Assembly: GCF_011947225.1 (NCBI RefSeq)
Contig: NZ_JAATVW010000010.1
Location: 1 to 64,000, forward strand
Direction of reading: 5' to 3'
Source: Planosporangium flavigriseum
GTDB lineage: Bacteria; Actinomycetota; Actinomycetes; Mycobacteriales; Micromonosporaceae
Length of the DNA stretch: 64,000 bases
Shown: positions 7,995 through 16,999 of the stretch, in pieces
Position numbering within the stretch: position 1 is the stretch's first letter
Layout of the letters: each line of letters starts with the position of its first letter
The notes under the pieces: generated by a model
What the model saw: the letters and a program-made list of their open reading frames with translations, nothing else
Databases searched by the model: none
Told to the model about the DNA's origin: nothing
Position numbers and translations under genes: made by a program

Positions 7995-9205
7995 TGCGCC
8001 GGCACCCGTCCACCCCGCGGCCGGGCTGGCGGCAGACCGTCGAGTCCCAGGGGCTGGTCTTCCCGGTCACCGTCTGCGACGACGGTAGCGAGATCCCGTA
8101 CTGGTACGAATCAGCGTATTACGAGTTGACGATGTCGCAGGTCGAGGAGCTTGAAGAGGTCACCGAGACCCTGCACGGCATGGCCGTCGAGGCGGCCCGG
8201 TTCCTCGCCACCGGCGCGATGGGCAATCTGGGCCTGCCGGCGCTCGCCCTCGACCTGGCGCGCGACTCGCTCGCCAAGAACCCGCCGTCGCTGTACGGCC
8301 GGTTCGACCTACGCTATGACGGCACCGGCCCGGCGAAGATGCTGGAGTACAACGCCGACACCCCGACCGGGCTGCTCGAGTCCGCCGTCGCCCAGTACTT
8401 CTGGGCCGACGACGTCTTCCCCGACCGGGACCAGTGGAACAGCCTGCACGACCGGCTCGTGATGGCCTGGCGTACCCAGTCGCTGAGGTTCCGGTCGAAC
8501 ACCGTCCACTTCGCGCACAGTGTCGCCGACGAGTCCGGCGAAGAGTGGATGACGGTCGCGTACCTGCGCGACACCGCCGACCAGGCCGGGCTGGACACCG
8601 TCGGGTTGACGGTGGAAGACATCGGCTACGACAAAGCCACCGGCCGCTTCGTCGACCTCGCCGAGACGCCGATCGACACGTGCTTCAAGCTGTACCCGTG
8701 GGAGGACATGCTGGCTGAGGAGTTCGGCGTCTACGTGATGACCGACCCGGACAGCGTCACCTGGCTCGAACCGCTATGGAAGGTGCTGCTGAGCAACAAG
8801 GCGCTGCTCGCGGCGATGTGGCACCTCTACCCTGACCACCCGAACCTGCTCCCGGCGTACCTGGTCGGCCCCGGCCCACTGACCGAGTGGGTGGCCAAGC
8901 CGTTGCACGGCCGGGAGGGCGCCAACATCAGGATCCATGCCGACGGAGTCAGGACGACCCAGCCGGGCGGGTACGGCGACGAGGGCTGGTGCTACCAGCA
9001 GTGGTGCCCGCTGCCTGACTTCGACGGCAACAAGGCCGTGCTCGGCTCGTGGATCGTGGACGGCAAGGCGGCGGGCGTGGGCATCAGGGAGTCCGACTCC
9101 TGGGTCACCGACTTCTACGCCCGGTTCGTGCCGCACGTCATCGACGCCCCACGCCCCGATGAGGCCACGATCCAGCGGTGGCTCGCTGAATCACGTCCCG
9201 GCTGA
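7994..9205 (+). CDS. Glutathionylspermidine-synthase-like ATP-grasp protein
   Basis: A 403-residue protein of the GSP_synth family (C-terminal ATP-grasp synthetase domain of Gss, also YjfC/YgiC). Recognisable parts are the N-terminal YWYESAYYELT, the core GRFDLRYDGTGPAKMLEYNAD, GLLESAVAQYFW, and the late HGREGANIRI and ATP-binding region. Members join an amine to a peptide carboxylate; the true substrate of stand-alone YjfC/YgiC proteins is unsettled. Start ATG overlaps the lipoprotein stop (TGATG). It sits between a lipoprotein and a DUF350 membrane protein, consistent with envelope modification. The trypanothione or glutathionylspermidine product is not expected in actinomycetes. Confidence 0.85.
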   Translation: MRRHPSTPRPGWRQTVESQGLVFPVTVCDDGSEIPYWYESAYYELTMSQVEELEEVTETLHGMAVEAARFLATGAMGNLGLPALALDLARDSLAKNPPSLYGRFDLRYDGTGPAKMLEYNADTPTGLLESAVAQYFWADDVFPDRDQWNSLHDRLVMAWRTQSLRFRSNTVHFAHSVADESGEEWMTVAYLRDTADQAGLDTVGLTVEDIGYDKATGRFVDLAETPIDTCFKLYPWEDMLAEEFGVYVMTDPDSVTWLEPLWKVLLSNKALLAAMWHLYPDHPNLLPAYLVGPGPLTEWVAKPLHGREGANIRIHADGVRTTQPGGYGDEGWCYQQWCPLPDFDGNKAVLGSWIVDGKAAGVGIRESDSWVTDFYARFVPHVIDAPRPDEATIQRWLAESRPG

Positions 9206-9246
9206 TCGTCGACCACGACGAATTCGCCCACGCCGAACAGGTCCGG

Positions 9247-9351
9247 ATGGAGAACAAAATGGACCAAATCCTGGCGAACCAGGCCCGCATTATCGCCGCC
9301 CTCGGCATCGACCCAGCCGACCCGTCCGACGCGGCCGACACCGGCCGTTGA
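9247..9351 (+). CDS. Short ORF, 34-residue helical peptide
   Basis: Between the ATP-grasp gene and the DUF350 gene lies a short frame starting MENKMDQILANQARIIAALG and ending at TGA 9351. The amphipathic helix with heptad-like hydrophobics looks like a real protein segment rather than random GC-rich translation. The frame stays protein-like upstream to a CTG at 9202 that overlaps the previous stop, so the true start may be earlier or non-canonical. No strong ribosome site precedes ATG 9247. Possibly a coiled-coil partner of the neighbouring module. Confidence 0.4.
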   Translation: MENKMDQILANQARIIAALGIDPADPSDAADTGR

Positions 9352-9394
9352 CCCGCTCGCTCGTCCGCCTCCCTGTAGAAAGGCCCCCGCTGCC

Positions 9395-9814
9395 ATGCTC
9401 GCCAGCCTTGGGTACGCACTCGCCTACACCGTCGTCGGCATCGCCCTGCTCGCCGGCGGATTCTTCGCTCTGGATCTGCTGACCCCCGGCCGGCTCGGCA
9501 AGCACATCTACGAGAATCGCAGCGTCAACGCCGCAATCGTGCTCGCCTCCGGCTTCCTCGGCCTCGGCGCTGTCACGTTCACCGCAATCTGGACCAACGC
9601 CACCAGCGGCTTCGGTAGCGCCCTGGCCTGGACCGTCGTGTTCGGCGTGTTCGGCATCGCCCTGCAGGCTCTCGCGTTCGTCGTGCTGGACCTCATCACG
9701 CCGGGCAAGTTGGGCGAGATCGTCGTGCAGGTGCCGTTCCACCCGGCCAGCCTGGTCACCGCGGCATCCCAGCTCGCGGTCTCGGCGATCATCGTCGCCT
9801 CGATCACTCCCTGA
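9395..9814 (+). CDS. DUF350 (UPF0719/YjfL-like) membrane protein
   Basis: A 139-residue integral membrane protein with four predicted membrane segments. Two internal repeats are visible, each ending in an LD-L-I/L-TPG-K/R-LG motif (FFALDLLTPGRLGK and FVVLDLITPGKLGE), which is the DUF350 signature. It follows the ATP-grasp gene by 189 bases, with a short ORF in between. DUF350 proteins co-occur with YjfC-type enzymes and PspA-like envelope stress systems. No PspA gene lies in this window. Function unknown beyond membrane location. Confidence 0.85.
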   Translation: MLASLGYALAYTVVGIALLAGGFFALDLLTPGRLGKHIYENRSVNAAIVLASGFLGLGAVTFTAIWTNATSGFGSALAWTVVFGVFGIALQALAFVVLDLITPGKLGEIVVQVPFHPASLVTAASQLAVSAIIVASITP

Positions 9815-10174
9815 TCACCTGGCCGCGGTTCACCGGGTGTACGCGGATGGGCAGGGCATCCGTATTGGTCGGCGGAGCCGGTCGGGATCGCGGACGGCCA
9901 CGGATGAGCGCGAGGCCAATGAATCCGGTACCGCCGGTCACACGTGCGCTCTGCTCACCATTACTGCCTGGCCCGGAGCTGTCGATGGCGGGCTGGTGGC
10001 GTTCTTGAACGTCTCACGTGACGAGAAGAAATAGCCAGCGATCGCTACTTTGTGCGCTGTGGGAATGCGCCCGGTGGGTGCGCTGATCGATTGTTGGATC
10101 GGCGGGGATCCGCGCGCTACCAATGCCGCGTCACTAAAGAAATCCTCTGAGTAGCCTCTTGTCCTACCTCACGT
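9815..10174. other. Intergenic region without a convincing gene
   Basis: No frame here shows protein-like sequence, and base composition falls somewhat toward its right end. The right end leads into the operator region of the monooxygenase/ABC cluster. Confidence 0.6.
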
Positions 10175-10213
10175 CCTGAAGTACGGTCCAAGCCACCTGA
10201 AGTTCTACTTCAG
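10175..10213. promoter_or_regulatory. CTGAAGT operator region upstream of catabolic cluster
   Basis: CCTGAAGT occurs at 10175-10182 and again at 10196-10203, 21 bases apart (two helical turns). The second copy is one arm of a perfect inverted repeat CTGAAGT-TCT-ACTTCAG (10197-10213). The site lies 110 bases before the first gene of the cluster. The cluster's own XRE-cupin regulator (17000) is the obvious candidate to bind it, but this is inference. Confidence 0.55.
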
Positions 10214-10323
10214 TTGGTCTTGCCAGAACGTGTTGATGATCACGATGCGCCCCGCGAGCGGGTAGCGCAAGAGGTTTCGCTCGGCGGGCATGCAGCGCGC
10301 CGGGACCCAGACGGGAGAGTGGT

Positions 10324-11457
10324 GTGGCCAAGCAACGACACGCCGAGATCGCCGGCGCCGGACTCGCCGGCCTGACCACGGCAACGGTACTGGCGCAGAA
10401 CGGTTGGTCGGTCCGGGTGCATGAGAAGGGTGCCGAGCTCCGCGAGATCGGCGCGGGCATCTTCCTGTGGGAGAACGCTCTGCGTGCGCTCGAAGCGATC
10501 GGCGCCTATGACGCGGTGACCTCGCGGGCCGAGCGGGTCCAGAGCCCCGAGTTGCGGGACCACCGCAACCGGTTGCTTCAGCGGGAATGGCTTCGTCACG
10601 GAAGGCTCTTCACCGTCGCTCGCCGGCACCTGCACAAGTCCCTCGTGGACGCCGCGCTCGCCGCGGGAGTGGAGATCCGGACCAACTCACCGGTGGTGGG
10701 GGCGCACCCGGCCGGCAGCCTCGAGACCGCTGACGGCCAGACGTACACGGCGGACCTGGTCATCGGCGCCGACGGCGTGTACTCCAAGGTGCGGGACTCG
10801 CTGGGGCTCGCCAAGCGGGTCCGCGACCTCGGCGACGGCTGCGGCCGGCACCTCATCCCGCGTAACTCCGACGACCCGGTCGGCACGACGTACGAGGCGT
10901 GGCACGGTGGTCGACGGATCGGTGTGGTCCCGTGCTCGCCGGACGAGACGTACATCTTCCTCTGCTGCCCCGAGTCCGACGTGGACGGCACAGACCAGCA
11001 GCCGTTCAACCGGCAGACCTGGTTGGAGACGTTCCCCGACTTCCGCTCACAGCTGGAGCGAATTCCGGACAACGGCGAGGGCCGCTGGGCCTCGTTCTAC
11101 GACGTCGAGAGCTGGGCCTGGCACAAAGGCAAGGTCGCGATCATCGGCGACGCCGCGCACGCCATGTCGCCGAACCTCGGCCAGGCGGCGTGTGTCGCGA
11201 TGACCAACGCGGTCGCGCTGGGGCAGGCGCTGCGCGCCTACGACGTGGACAAGGCCCTGGACGTCTGGCAGGCGAGCGAGAGCCCGATGGTCGCGCGCGT
11301 GCAGCGCTACTCCCGGTTCTACGGCCGGGTCGGCACACGCTGGCCGCAGAACCTGCTGGACGTCCGCTCCGGGTTCATCTGGGCCCTGGGCAAGGCGGCA
11401 CCCGTCCAGAAGCGCATCAATTTCGCTGCGGAGTACTTCCCGCAGATCTCCCGCTAA
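10324..11457 (+). CDS. Class A FAD-dependent monooxygenase (6-hydroxynicotinate 3-monooxygenase-like)
   Basis: A 377-residue aromatic-ring hydroxylase of the PHBH/salicylate hydroxylase type. GAGLAGLTTA near residue 11 binds the FAD ADP moiety, VIGADGVYSKVRDSLG carries the DG motif, and IIGDAAHAMSPNLGQAACVA is the GD motif for the flavin ribityl. These enzymes use NAD(P)H and O2 to hydroxylate phenols or hydroxy-N-heterocycles, often with decarboxylation. Start is GTG 10324 after GGGAGAGTG. First gene of a run with binding protein, amidohydrolase and ABC transporter genes, suggesting it acts on the imported compound or its product. Confidence 0.85.
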   Translation: MAKQRHAEIAGAGLAGLTTATVLAQNGWSVRVHEKGAELREIGAGIFLWENALRALEAIGAYDAVTSRAERVQSPELRDHRNRLLQREWLRHGRLFTVARRHLHKSLVDAALAAGVEIRTNSPVVGAHPAGSLETADGQTYTADLVIGADGVYSKVRDSLGLAKRVRDLGDGCGRHLIPRNSDDPVGTTYEAWHGGRRIGVVPCSPDETYIFLCCPESDVDGTDQQPFNRQTWLETFPDFRSQLERIPDNGEGRWASFYDVESWAWHKGKVAIIGDAAHAMSPNLGQAACVAMTNAVALGQALRAYDVDKALDVWQASESPMVARVQRYSRFYGRVGTRWPQNLLDVRSGFIWALGKAAPVQKRINFAAEYFPQISR

Positions 11458-11493
11458 GAGCGCACCGAAGACCTCAGAAAGGCCGGAGAAGAT

Positions 11494-12648
11494 ATGGCAA
11501 GACGCATGAAGTTGGCGGGCGCCACCGGCGCTCTGTTATCCCTCGCCCTGCTGGGTGGCTGTGGCAGCAAGTCGCCCGCGGAGCCGAAGGCGGACGAGAC
11601 CGCAGACTGGTCGATCCCCGCGACGTTCATCGACTGCGACGCCGCGGGCGTCGAGCGCGGCTGCATCGGCAAGGGTGAGGAGGGTACCTACAAGCCGCTC
11701 GCGGCCAGTGACATCACCAAGCCGTGGAAGATCTGCGCGACGGTCCCGCACCTGAAGGACGAGGTGTGGGTGGCCGTGAACTACGGCATGACCGCAGAAA
11801 CCCGCCGCCTGGGTGTGGAGATGCAGTTCAACGATGCCGGTGGGTACACCGAGGTGACCAACCAGGTCAGCCAGATCGAGAACTGCGTCTCCAACGGCGC
11901 GAACGCCATCGTCATCGGCGCGGTCAGCCAGGACTCGCTCAATCCCGCGATCGAGGCCGCCGTCGCCAAGGGCGTCGTCGTGGTCGACGCCGGCAACGGC
12001 GTGACGTCGCCGAAGGTTCAGGGCCGGGCGGTCGTTGACTACTACGAGATGGGCAAGGCCGTCGGCGAGAACCTGGTAAAGCAGAACAAGGCGCTGCGGG
12101 TGGCGCTGCTGCCCGGCCCGGCCGGCGCAGGCTGGTCGGAGCGGTCGGCCAAGGGCTTCAAGGAGGCCGTCGCCGGTAGCCAGGTCCAACTGGTCGACAC
12201 CAAGTACGGCGAGACCGGCAAGGAGGTCCAGCTCCGGCTCGTCGAGGACACCCTGGCCAGCCACAAGGACCTCGACGCGATCGTCGGCACCGCGGTGACC
12301 GTGGACGTGGCCCAGGCGGTCCTGAACGAGCGCAGCCTGACCGACAAGATCGGCCTGTACGGCACGTACCTCAACCCGACGACGCTGGACCTGATCAAGG
12401 CCGGCCGGGCGGTGTGCGCGCCCACCGAGCAGCCGGTGATGACGTTCCGGATCGCCGTGGACACCGCCGTCCGGCTGCTGGAGAAGAAGCCGCTCAAGGA
12501 GGGCTTCGAGCGCAACGCGCCGCGGCCGCTGATGGCGTGCGGGGAGAAGGCCGGTTCGGCCAACAACATCAAGAGCTTCGACGCGTCGACGAGCTTCGCG
12601 CCCAAGGGCTGGAAGCCGGTCACGACCGTCAAGGCCAAGAGCAACTGA
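11494..12648 (+). CDS. ABC-type periplasmic-binding lipoprotein, TorT/RbsB-like
   Basis: A 384-residue lipoprotein with basic start (MARRMK), hydrophobic core and lipobox LLGGC (Cys23). The mature part is a Peripla_BP_4-type two-lobe binding fold (VWVAVNYGMTAETRRLGVEM, then ANAIVIGAVSQDSLNPAIEA), closest in style to TorT and ribose-binding proteins. GAAAGGCCGGAGAAGAT supplies a ribosome site. It lies 36 bases after the monooxygenase and upstream of the matching ATPase and permease, so it is the solute receptor of that importer. The four Cys residues in the mature domain are unusual for this class. Ligand unknown; sugar is not assured given the neighbours. Confidence 0.85.
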   Translation: MARRMKLAGATGALLSLALLGGCGSKSPAEPKADETADWSIPATFIDCDAAGVERGCIGKGEEGTYKPLAASDITKPWKICATVPHLKDEVWVAVNYGMTAETRRLGVEMQFNDAGGYTEVTNQVSQIENCVSNGANAIVIGAVSQDSLNPAIEAAVAKGVVVVDAGNGVTSPKVQGRAVVDYYEMGKAVGENLVKQNKALRVALLPGPAGAGWSERSAKGFKEAVAGSQVQLVDTKYGETGKEVQLRLVEDTLASHKDLDAIVGTAVTVDVAQAVLNERSLTDKIGLYGTYLNPTTLDLIKAGRAVCAPTEQPVMTFRIAVDTAVRLLEKKPLKEGFERNAPRPLMACGEKAGSANNIKSFDASTSFAPKGWKPVTTVKAKSN

Positions 12649-12685
12649 CGTAGTTCACGGCGTTCAAGGCGGAGGAAGAACCTGC

Positions 12686-14335
12686 ATGGACACGATTGCG
12701 CTGGTCGGTCGGGTCATCACGGTGAGCGGATCGGCCGATGCGGCCGCGGTGCTCGTGCGGGACGGCAGGATCGAGGCCGTGGGCGGCGACGACGTCGTCG
12801 CCCACGCCCGGTCCGCCGGGATCCCGGTGCGGGACGTCGGGGACCGGGTGATCCTGCCCGGTTTCGTCGACCCCCATGTCCACTTCGAGCACTACGCGGT
12901 GGGTCGGGGCCGCGGCGTGGACTGCCGGGTCCCCGGCTGCCTGACCATCTCCGACGTGCTGGACAACCTGCGTGACGGACTGGGCAAGGCCGCCGACACC
13001 GGCTGGCTGATCGGGTACGGAAACCTGTTCTTCGACCAGAAGTTGGCCGAGCGGCGCTTGCCGACCCGGTACGAGCTGGACAAGGTCAGTGACCGGATCC
13101 CGATCGTCCTCCACTGTGGGGGACATACGTCGGTGCTCAACACCCGCGCGCTGGAACTGGCGGGGGTGGAGCGGTTCCTGGGCGGCGGCGCCGAGGGGCT
13201 GTGGGGAAGCCCGGTCGTCGCCGTGGACGCCAACGGCGCGCCGACCGGCGTCGTCAGCGAGATCGACGGCCATTTGCCGATCCCGCCGCTGTCCCCGGAC
13301 GAGGTGCGCGCGCACATGGAGTCGGCGTACCGGGACCTGTTCACCCGGTACGGGGTGACCACCTTCGGTGAGATGGTCGGCTCGCTGGCCAGTGTGGACA
13401 TTCTCGACGAGCTGATTTCATCGGGCCGTATCCCGGCCCGTGCCGTCCTGTACGGCATGGTGCCTTCGATCCTGCCGCTGGAGCAGGCCTGCGAATGGGC
13501 CGCCTCCTACCGCAGCGCCGCAGGACCGGATCGGCTGTCCGCCGCGGGCGTCAAGCTGTTCGCCGACGGCGGCTATTCGGCCCGCAACGCGGCCAGCCGC
13601 ACGCCGTACGTCCGGGAGCACGCGCCGCGGGCCGGCTACGCCGGGCAGCTCAACATGACCCAGGCCGCCATCCTCGACGCGCTGCACGCCAGCCGCCGGC
13701 ACGACGTCCAGCTCGCGGTGCACGCGAACGGCACCCGGGCCCAGGACGAGATCGTCGCCGCGCTGCTGTCGGTGGCCGACCCGCACGCGCACCGGAGCGT
13801 GCGCATCGAACACGCCGGAAACATCCTCGGGTCGCGGGCAGACCTCGTGCAGTGGCGCCGGGCCAACGTCACCCCGATCGTCCAGCCCGGCTTCCTGTAC
13901 AACTTCGTGGGCGATTTCGTCCCGATGCTGCTCGGCGACGCCGGCACCAAGGGCCGCCTGCCGCTGCGCACCATGCTCGAGGACGGGATCGTGCCCGTCG
14001 CCAGCACGGATGTCGGGCTCGGGGCGGAGGAGGAGCAGTCCAACCCGCTGTTCTCCATCTGGGAATGCGCGGCGCGGCGCAGCTACTGGGGCCGCGTCAT
14101 CGAGGAGGAGGAGAGCATCGGGTTCGCCCAGGCGCTCCGCCTGCACACCATCGAGGCCGCCCGCTCGCTCGGCATCGATGACAAGGTCGGCTCGATCGAA
14201 CCCGGCAAGTACGCCGACCTCGTCGTGCTCGACCGCGACCCGCGGCGGGTGCCCCTGGACGAACTGCGGCAGATCGAGGTCGACTCGGTGTACCTGGCCG
14301 GCCGGGAGGTCCATCACCGGGACGGTTCGCGGTGA
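12686..14335 (+). CDS. Amidohydrolase, YtcJ/NfdA-like
   Basis: A 549-residue metal-dependent hydrolase of the amidohydrolase_3 family (YtcJ, N-substituted formamide deformylase type). The metal-binding HxH is in GFVDPHVHFEHY (His64, His66). Later metal/active-site elements are AVHANGTRAQDE, RIEHAGNIL and ASTDVGLG. The C-terminal EPGKYADLVVLDRDP strand is the usual composite beta-sandwich end. ATG 12686 follows GGAGGAAG. The TGA overlaps the GTG of the ABC ATPase by four bases, so it belongs to the transporter operon. Likely cleaves an amide or similar C-N bond in the imported compound. Confidence 0.85.
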   Translation: MDTIALVGRVITVSGSADAAAVLVRDGRIEAVGGDDVVAHARSAGIPVRDVGDRVILPGFVDPHVHFEHYAVGRGRGVDCRVPGCLTISDVLDNLRDGLGKAADTGWLIGYGNLFFDQKLAERRLPTRYELDKVSDRIPIVLHCGGHTSVLNTRALELAGVERFLGGGAEGLWGSPVVAVDANGAPTGVVSEIDGHLPIPPLSPDEVRAHMESAYRDLFTRYGVTTFGEMVGSLASVDILDELISSGRIPARAVLYGMVPSILPLEQACEWAASYRSAAGPDRLSAAGVKLFADGGYSARNAASRTPYVREHAPRAGYAGQLNMTQAAILDALHASRRHDVQLAVHANGTRAQDEIVAALLSVADPHAHRSVRIEHAGNILGSRADLVQWRRANVTPIVQPGFLYNFVGDFVPMLLGDAGTKGRLPLRTMLEDGIVPVASTDVGLGAEEEQSNPLFSIWECAARRSYWGRVIEEEESIGFAQALRLHTIEAARSLGIDDKVGSIEPGKYADLVVLDRDPRRVPLDELRQIEVDSVYLAGREVHHRDGSR

Positions 14336-15846
14336 CGGCGCTGTTGCGGGTCGAGTCGCTCACCAAGCAGTTCCCCGGCGTACTCGCCCTCGACAACGTG
14401 TCGCTCGACGTCGACGCCGGCGAAGTGCACGTCCTGCTGGGGGAGAACGGCGCCGGGAAGTCGACTCTGATCAAGATGCTGGCCGGGCTGTACCTCCCCT
14501 CCAGCGGACGGATCCTGCTGGGCGGCGAGGAGATGTCCTTCGCCGCGCCGCGGGACGCCCGAGCGGCCGGTATCAGTACAGTCTTTCAGGAGCTCAGCCT
14601 CGTCCCGACGCTCACCGTCGCCGAGAACCTGTTCCTCGGCCGGCTGCCGTCCGCGCGCGGCATCGTGGCCCGGCGGAGGTTGCGCGACATGGCGCGTGCG
14701 GCGCTCGACCGGATCGGCGCGGACATCCCGCTCGGTGCGAAGGTGTCGTCCCTGCCGCGGTCAGCGCAGCAACTCGTGGAGATCGCCAAGGGACTCCTCG
14801 GCGAGGCCCGGCTGCTGATCCTGGACGAGCCCACTGCGTCACTCGGCGACCGGGAGAGCGAGCGCCTGTTGGAGCTGGTGCGGACACTGTCCGGTCAGGG
14901 CCTCGGCATCATCTACATCACCCACCGGATGCGGGAGATTTCCCAGATCGGCCACCGGGTCACCGTGCTGCGCGACGGCCGCCTCATCGACACGGTTCCC
15001 GCGGACACGGGCGAGGACCGGCTGGTGGAGCTGATGACCGGGCGGGCGCTGGAGGACCTGTACCCGAGCCTGCCGCGTACGCCCGGTGCGGAGCTGCTGA
15101 CCCTGCACGACGTGACGGGGCCGGAGCTGCACGGCATCTCGTTGAGCGTGCGTGCCGGAGAGATCGTCGGCGTCGCGGGGTTGCTGGGATCCGGCAAGTC
15201 GTCGGTGGGCCGGACCTGTTTCGGGCTGGACCCGCTGCACTCCGGCCGAATCGAGGTCCAGGGCAAGCCCCTGAAGCAGCTCGCTCCGGCAGCGGCGATC
15301 ACGCGCGGGATCGTGTACTACCCGTCCGACCGTCGTCACCAGGGCCTGGCGCTGTGCCGGCCGTTGTTCGCCAACATCACCCTTGGCAGCCTTCGGCACG
15401 CCAAGGCCAGTACGTTCGGGCTGGTCAACCGGCGCAGGGAAAGGTCGGTGGCGACGTCGTACGTGGAGCGGCTGTCCATCCGGCCCGGCGACATCGGCCG
15501 CCGCACCGAGCTGTTCTCGGGTGGCAACCAGCAGAAGGCCGTACTGGCACGCGGGCTCATCCATGGCACCCAGGTGCACATCTTCGACGAACCCACGGTG
15601 GGGATCGACGTCAGTGCCAAGGCCGACGTGTACCGGGTCATGTCCGAGCTCGCGGCCGCAGGGAAGGCTGTCCTGCTGATCTCGTCCGACCTCCCTGAGG
15701 TACTCGGGATGTCCGACCGGGTCTACGTACTGCACGAAGGGCATGTCGTGTCCCACCTGACCGGAGACGAGATCACCGAGAGCGCCGTCCTGTCCACGTT
15801 TTTCGGCGAGGCAAGCACCACTACTCCAGGAGGTCCGTCCGCATGA
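14332..15846 (+). CDS. Sugar-type ABC transporter ATPase, two nucleotide-binding domains
   Basis: A 504-residue RbsA/MglA-type protein with two fused ATPase domains. Domain 1: Walker A GENGAGKST (residues 37-45) and Walker B LLILDEPTASLGD, but the ABC signature is degenerate (SLPRSAQQLVEIAKG instead of LSGGQ). Domain 2: P-loop LLGSGKSS, which departs from GxxGxGK[ST] at its first residues as usual for this class, with a good signature LFSGGNQQKAVLARG and VHIFDEPTVGID. Start GTG overlaps the amidohydrolase stop, and the stop overlaps the permease ATG. Drives the importer that uses the TorT-like lipoprotein. Confidence 0.92.
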   Translation: MTALLRVESLTKQFPGVLALDNVSLDVDAGEVHVLLGENGAGKSTLIKMLAGLYLPSSGRILLGGEEMSFAAPRDARAAGISTVFQELSLVPTLTVAENLFLGRLPSARGIVARRRLRDMARAALDRIGADIPLGAKVSSLPRSAQQLVEIAKGLLGEARLLILDEPTASLGDRESERLLELVRTLSGQGLGIIYITHRMREISQIGHRVTVLRDGRLIDTVPADTGEDRLVELMTGRALEDLYPSLPRTPGAELLTLHDVTGPELHGISLSVRAGEIVGVAGLLGSGKSSVGRTCFGLDPLHSGRIEVQGKPLKQLAPAAAITRGIVYYPSDRRHQGLALCRPLFANITLGSLRHAKASTFGLVNRRRERSVATSYVERLSIRPGDIGRRTELFSGGNQQKAVLARGLIHGTQVHIFDEPTVGIDVSAKADVYRVMSELAAAGKAVLLISSDLPEVLGMSDRVYVLHEGHVVSHLTGDEITESAVLSTFFGEASTTTPGGPSA

Positions 15847-16844
15847 CGACCCTGACGAACAACGCTTCCGCGTCCACGCCAGCGCTGCCGGCCACCCCGC
15901 TGAGCCGCCGTATCACCGCAAAGGTGATCGAGCTCGGCCTGCTTCCGATTCTCCTGGTCGCGATGCTGGTCGTCTTCGCCACGGTGGAGCCGCGCTTCCT
16001 CTCCGCCCAGAACCTCACCAACGTCGGGCGGCAGTCGGTGTACCTGCTGCTCGTCACGCTCGGGCAGATGATCGTCCTGCTGTGCGCGCAGCTCGACCTC
16101 TCCGTGGGGTCGACGATCGCGCTGACGAGCGTGATCACCGCGCTGGCGCTCTCCGCCGAGGTGCCCCCGGTCCTCGCCGTCCTCGCCGGCCTCGGTGTCG
16201 GGCTCGTCGTCGGTCTGGTGAACGGCCTCGTGGTGGCGTTCTGGCACGTCCCGTCGTTCATGGTGACGCTCGGGACGACCTCGCTCGCCACGGGCGCCGC
16301 CCTGCTGCTCTCCAACGGCGCGCCGGTCACCGGGGTACCGCTGTCCTTCTCGGCCTTCCTCGGAACCGGCAGCCTGGGCGGCATCCCGGTTCCGGTGATC
16401 ATCGCAGTGCTCGTGGCCCTCGCCGTCTACGGAATCCTGTACTGGACGAACTTCGGCCGGAACATCTTCGCGATCGGCGGCAACGAGCTGGCCGCGACGG
16501 TGGCCGGTATCCGGGTCAAGGCGGTGCTCGTGGCCGCGTTCGTGGTCTGCTCCGTGCTCACGTCGCTGGCGGGCGTCCTGCTGACCGCACGTGTGGCGTC
16601 CGGGGAAGCGACCCTCGGCGGGTCCTTCGTCCTGTTGTCAATCGCCGCGGCTGTTCTGGGTGGAACATCGCTTTTTGGCGGTGAAGGACGAATCGGCCTC
16701 GTCGTGCTCGGAGTGATCTTCATCGGGGTTCTCAACAACGGGATGAACCTGCTGCAGATCTCCAGCTACATTCAGCAGCTCGTGCTTGGCGCTGTCCTGA
16801 TCTCCGCGGTGGCGCTCGATCGGCTGCGGGCCCGGATGGGATAA
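15843..16844 (+). CDS. Sugar-type ABC transporter permease
   Basis: A 333-residue polytopic membrane protein of the RbsC/BPD_transp_2 family, with about 8-10 hydrophobic segments. Typical elements: LTNVGRQSVYLLLVTLGQMIVLL, LDLSVGSTIALTSV, and the EAA-like cytoplasmic region GRNIFAIGGNELAATVAGI. ATG overlaps the ATPase stop (ATGA). Only one permease gene is present, so it probably forms a homodimeric pore. Last transporter gene of the cluster; the regulator gene follows 155 bases later. Confidence 0.92.
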   Translation: MTTLTNNASASTPALPATPLSRRITAKVIELGLLPILLVAMLVVFATVEPRFLSAQNLTNVGRQSVYLLLVTLGQMIVLLCAQLDLSVGSTIALTSVITALALSAEVPPVLAVLAGLGVGLVVGLVNGLVVAFWHVPSFMVTLGTTSLATGAALLLSNGAPVTGVPLSFSAFLGTGSLGGIPVPVIIAVLVALAVYGILYWTNFGRNIFAIGGNELAATVAGIRVKAVLVAAFVVCSVLTSLAGVLLTARVASGEATLGGSFVLLSIAAAVLGGTSLFGGEGRIGLVVLGVIFIGVLNNGMNLLQISSYIQQLVLGAVLISAVALDRLRARMG

Positions 16845-16999
16845 CCATGAGGGGCCGTCCCTGGCCCACCGGGATCTGCCGAGCGATTGAATGCTGCGAG
16901 CGGCTGCCGGGCTAGGATCGCGATTGCCGGTAACCCGTGCCGCACCGCTCTACGGACCGCCCACCGCAGTGCGTGTCCACAAGGAGAACGCTCAACAAG

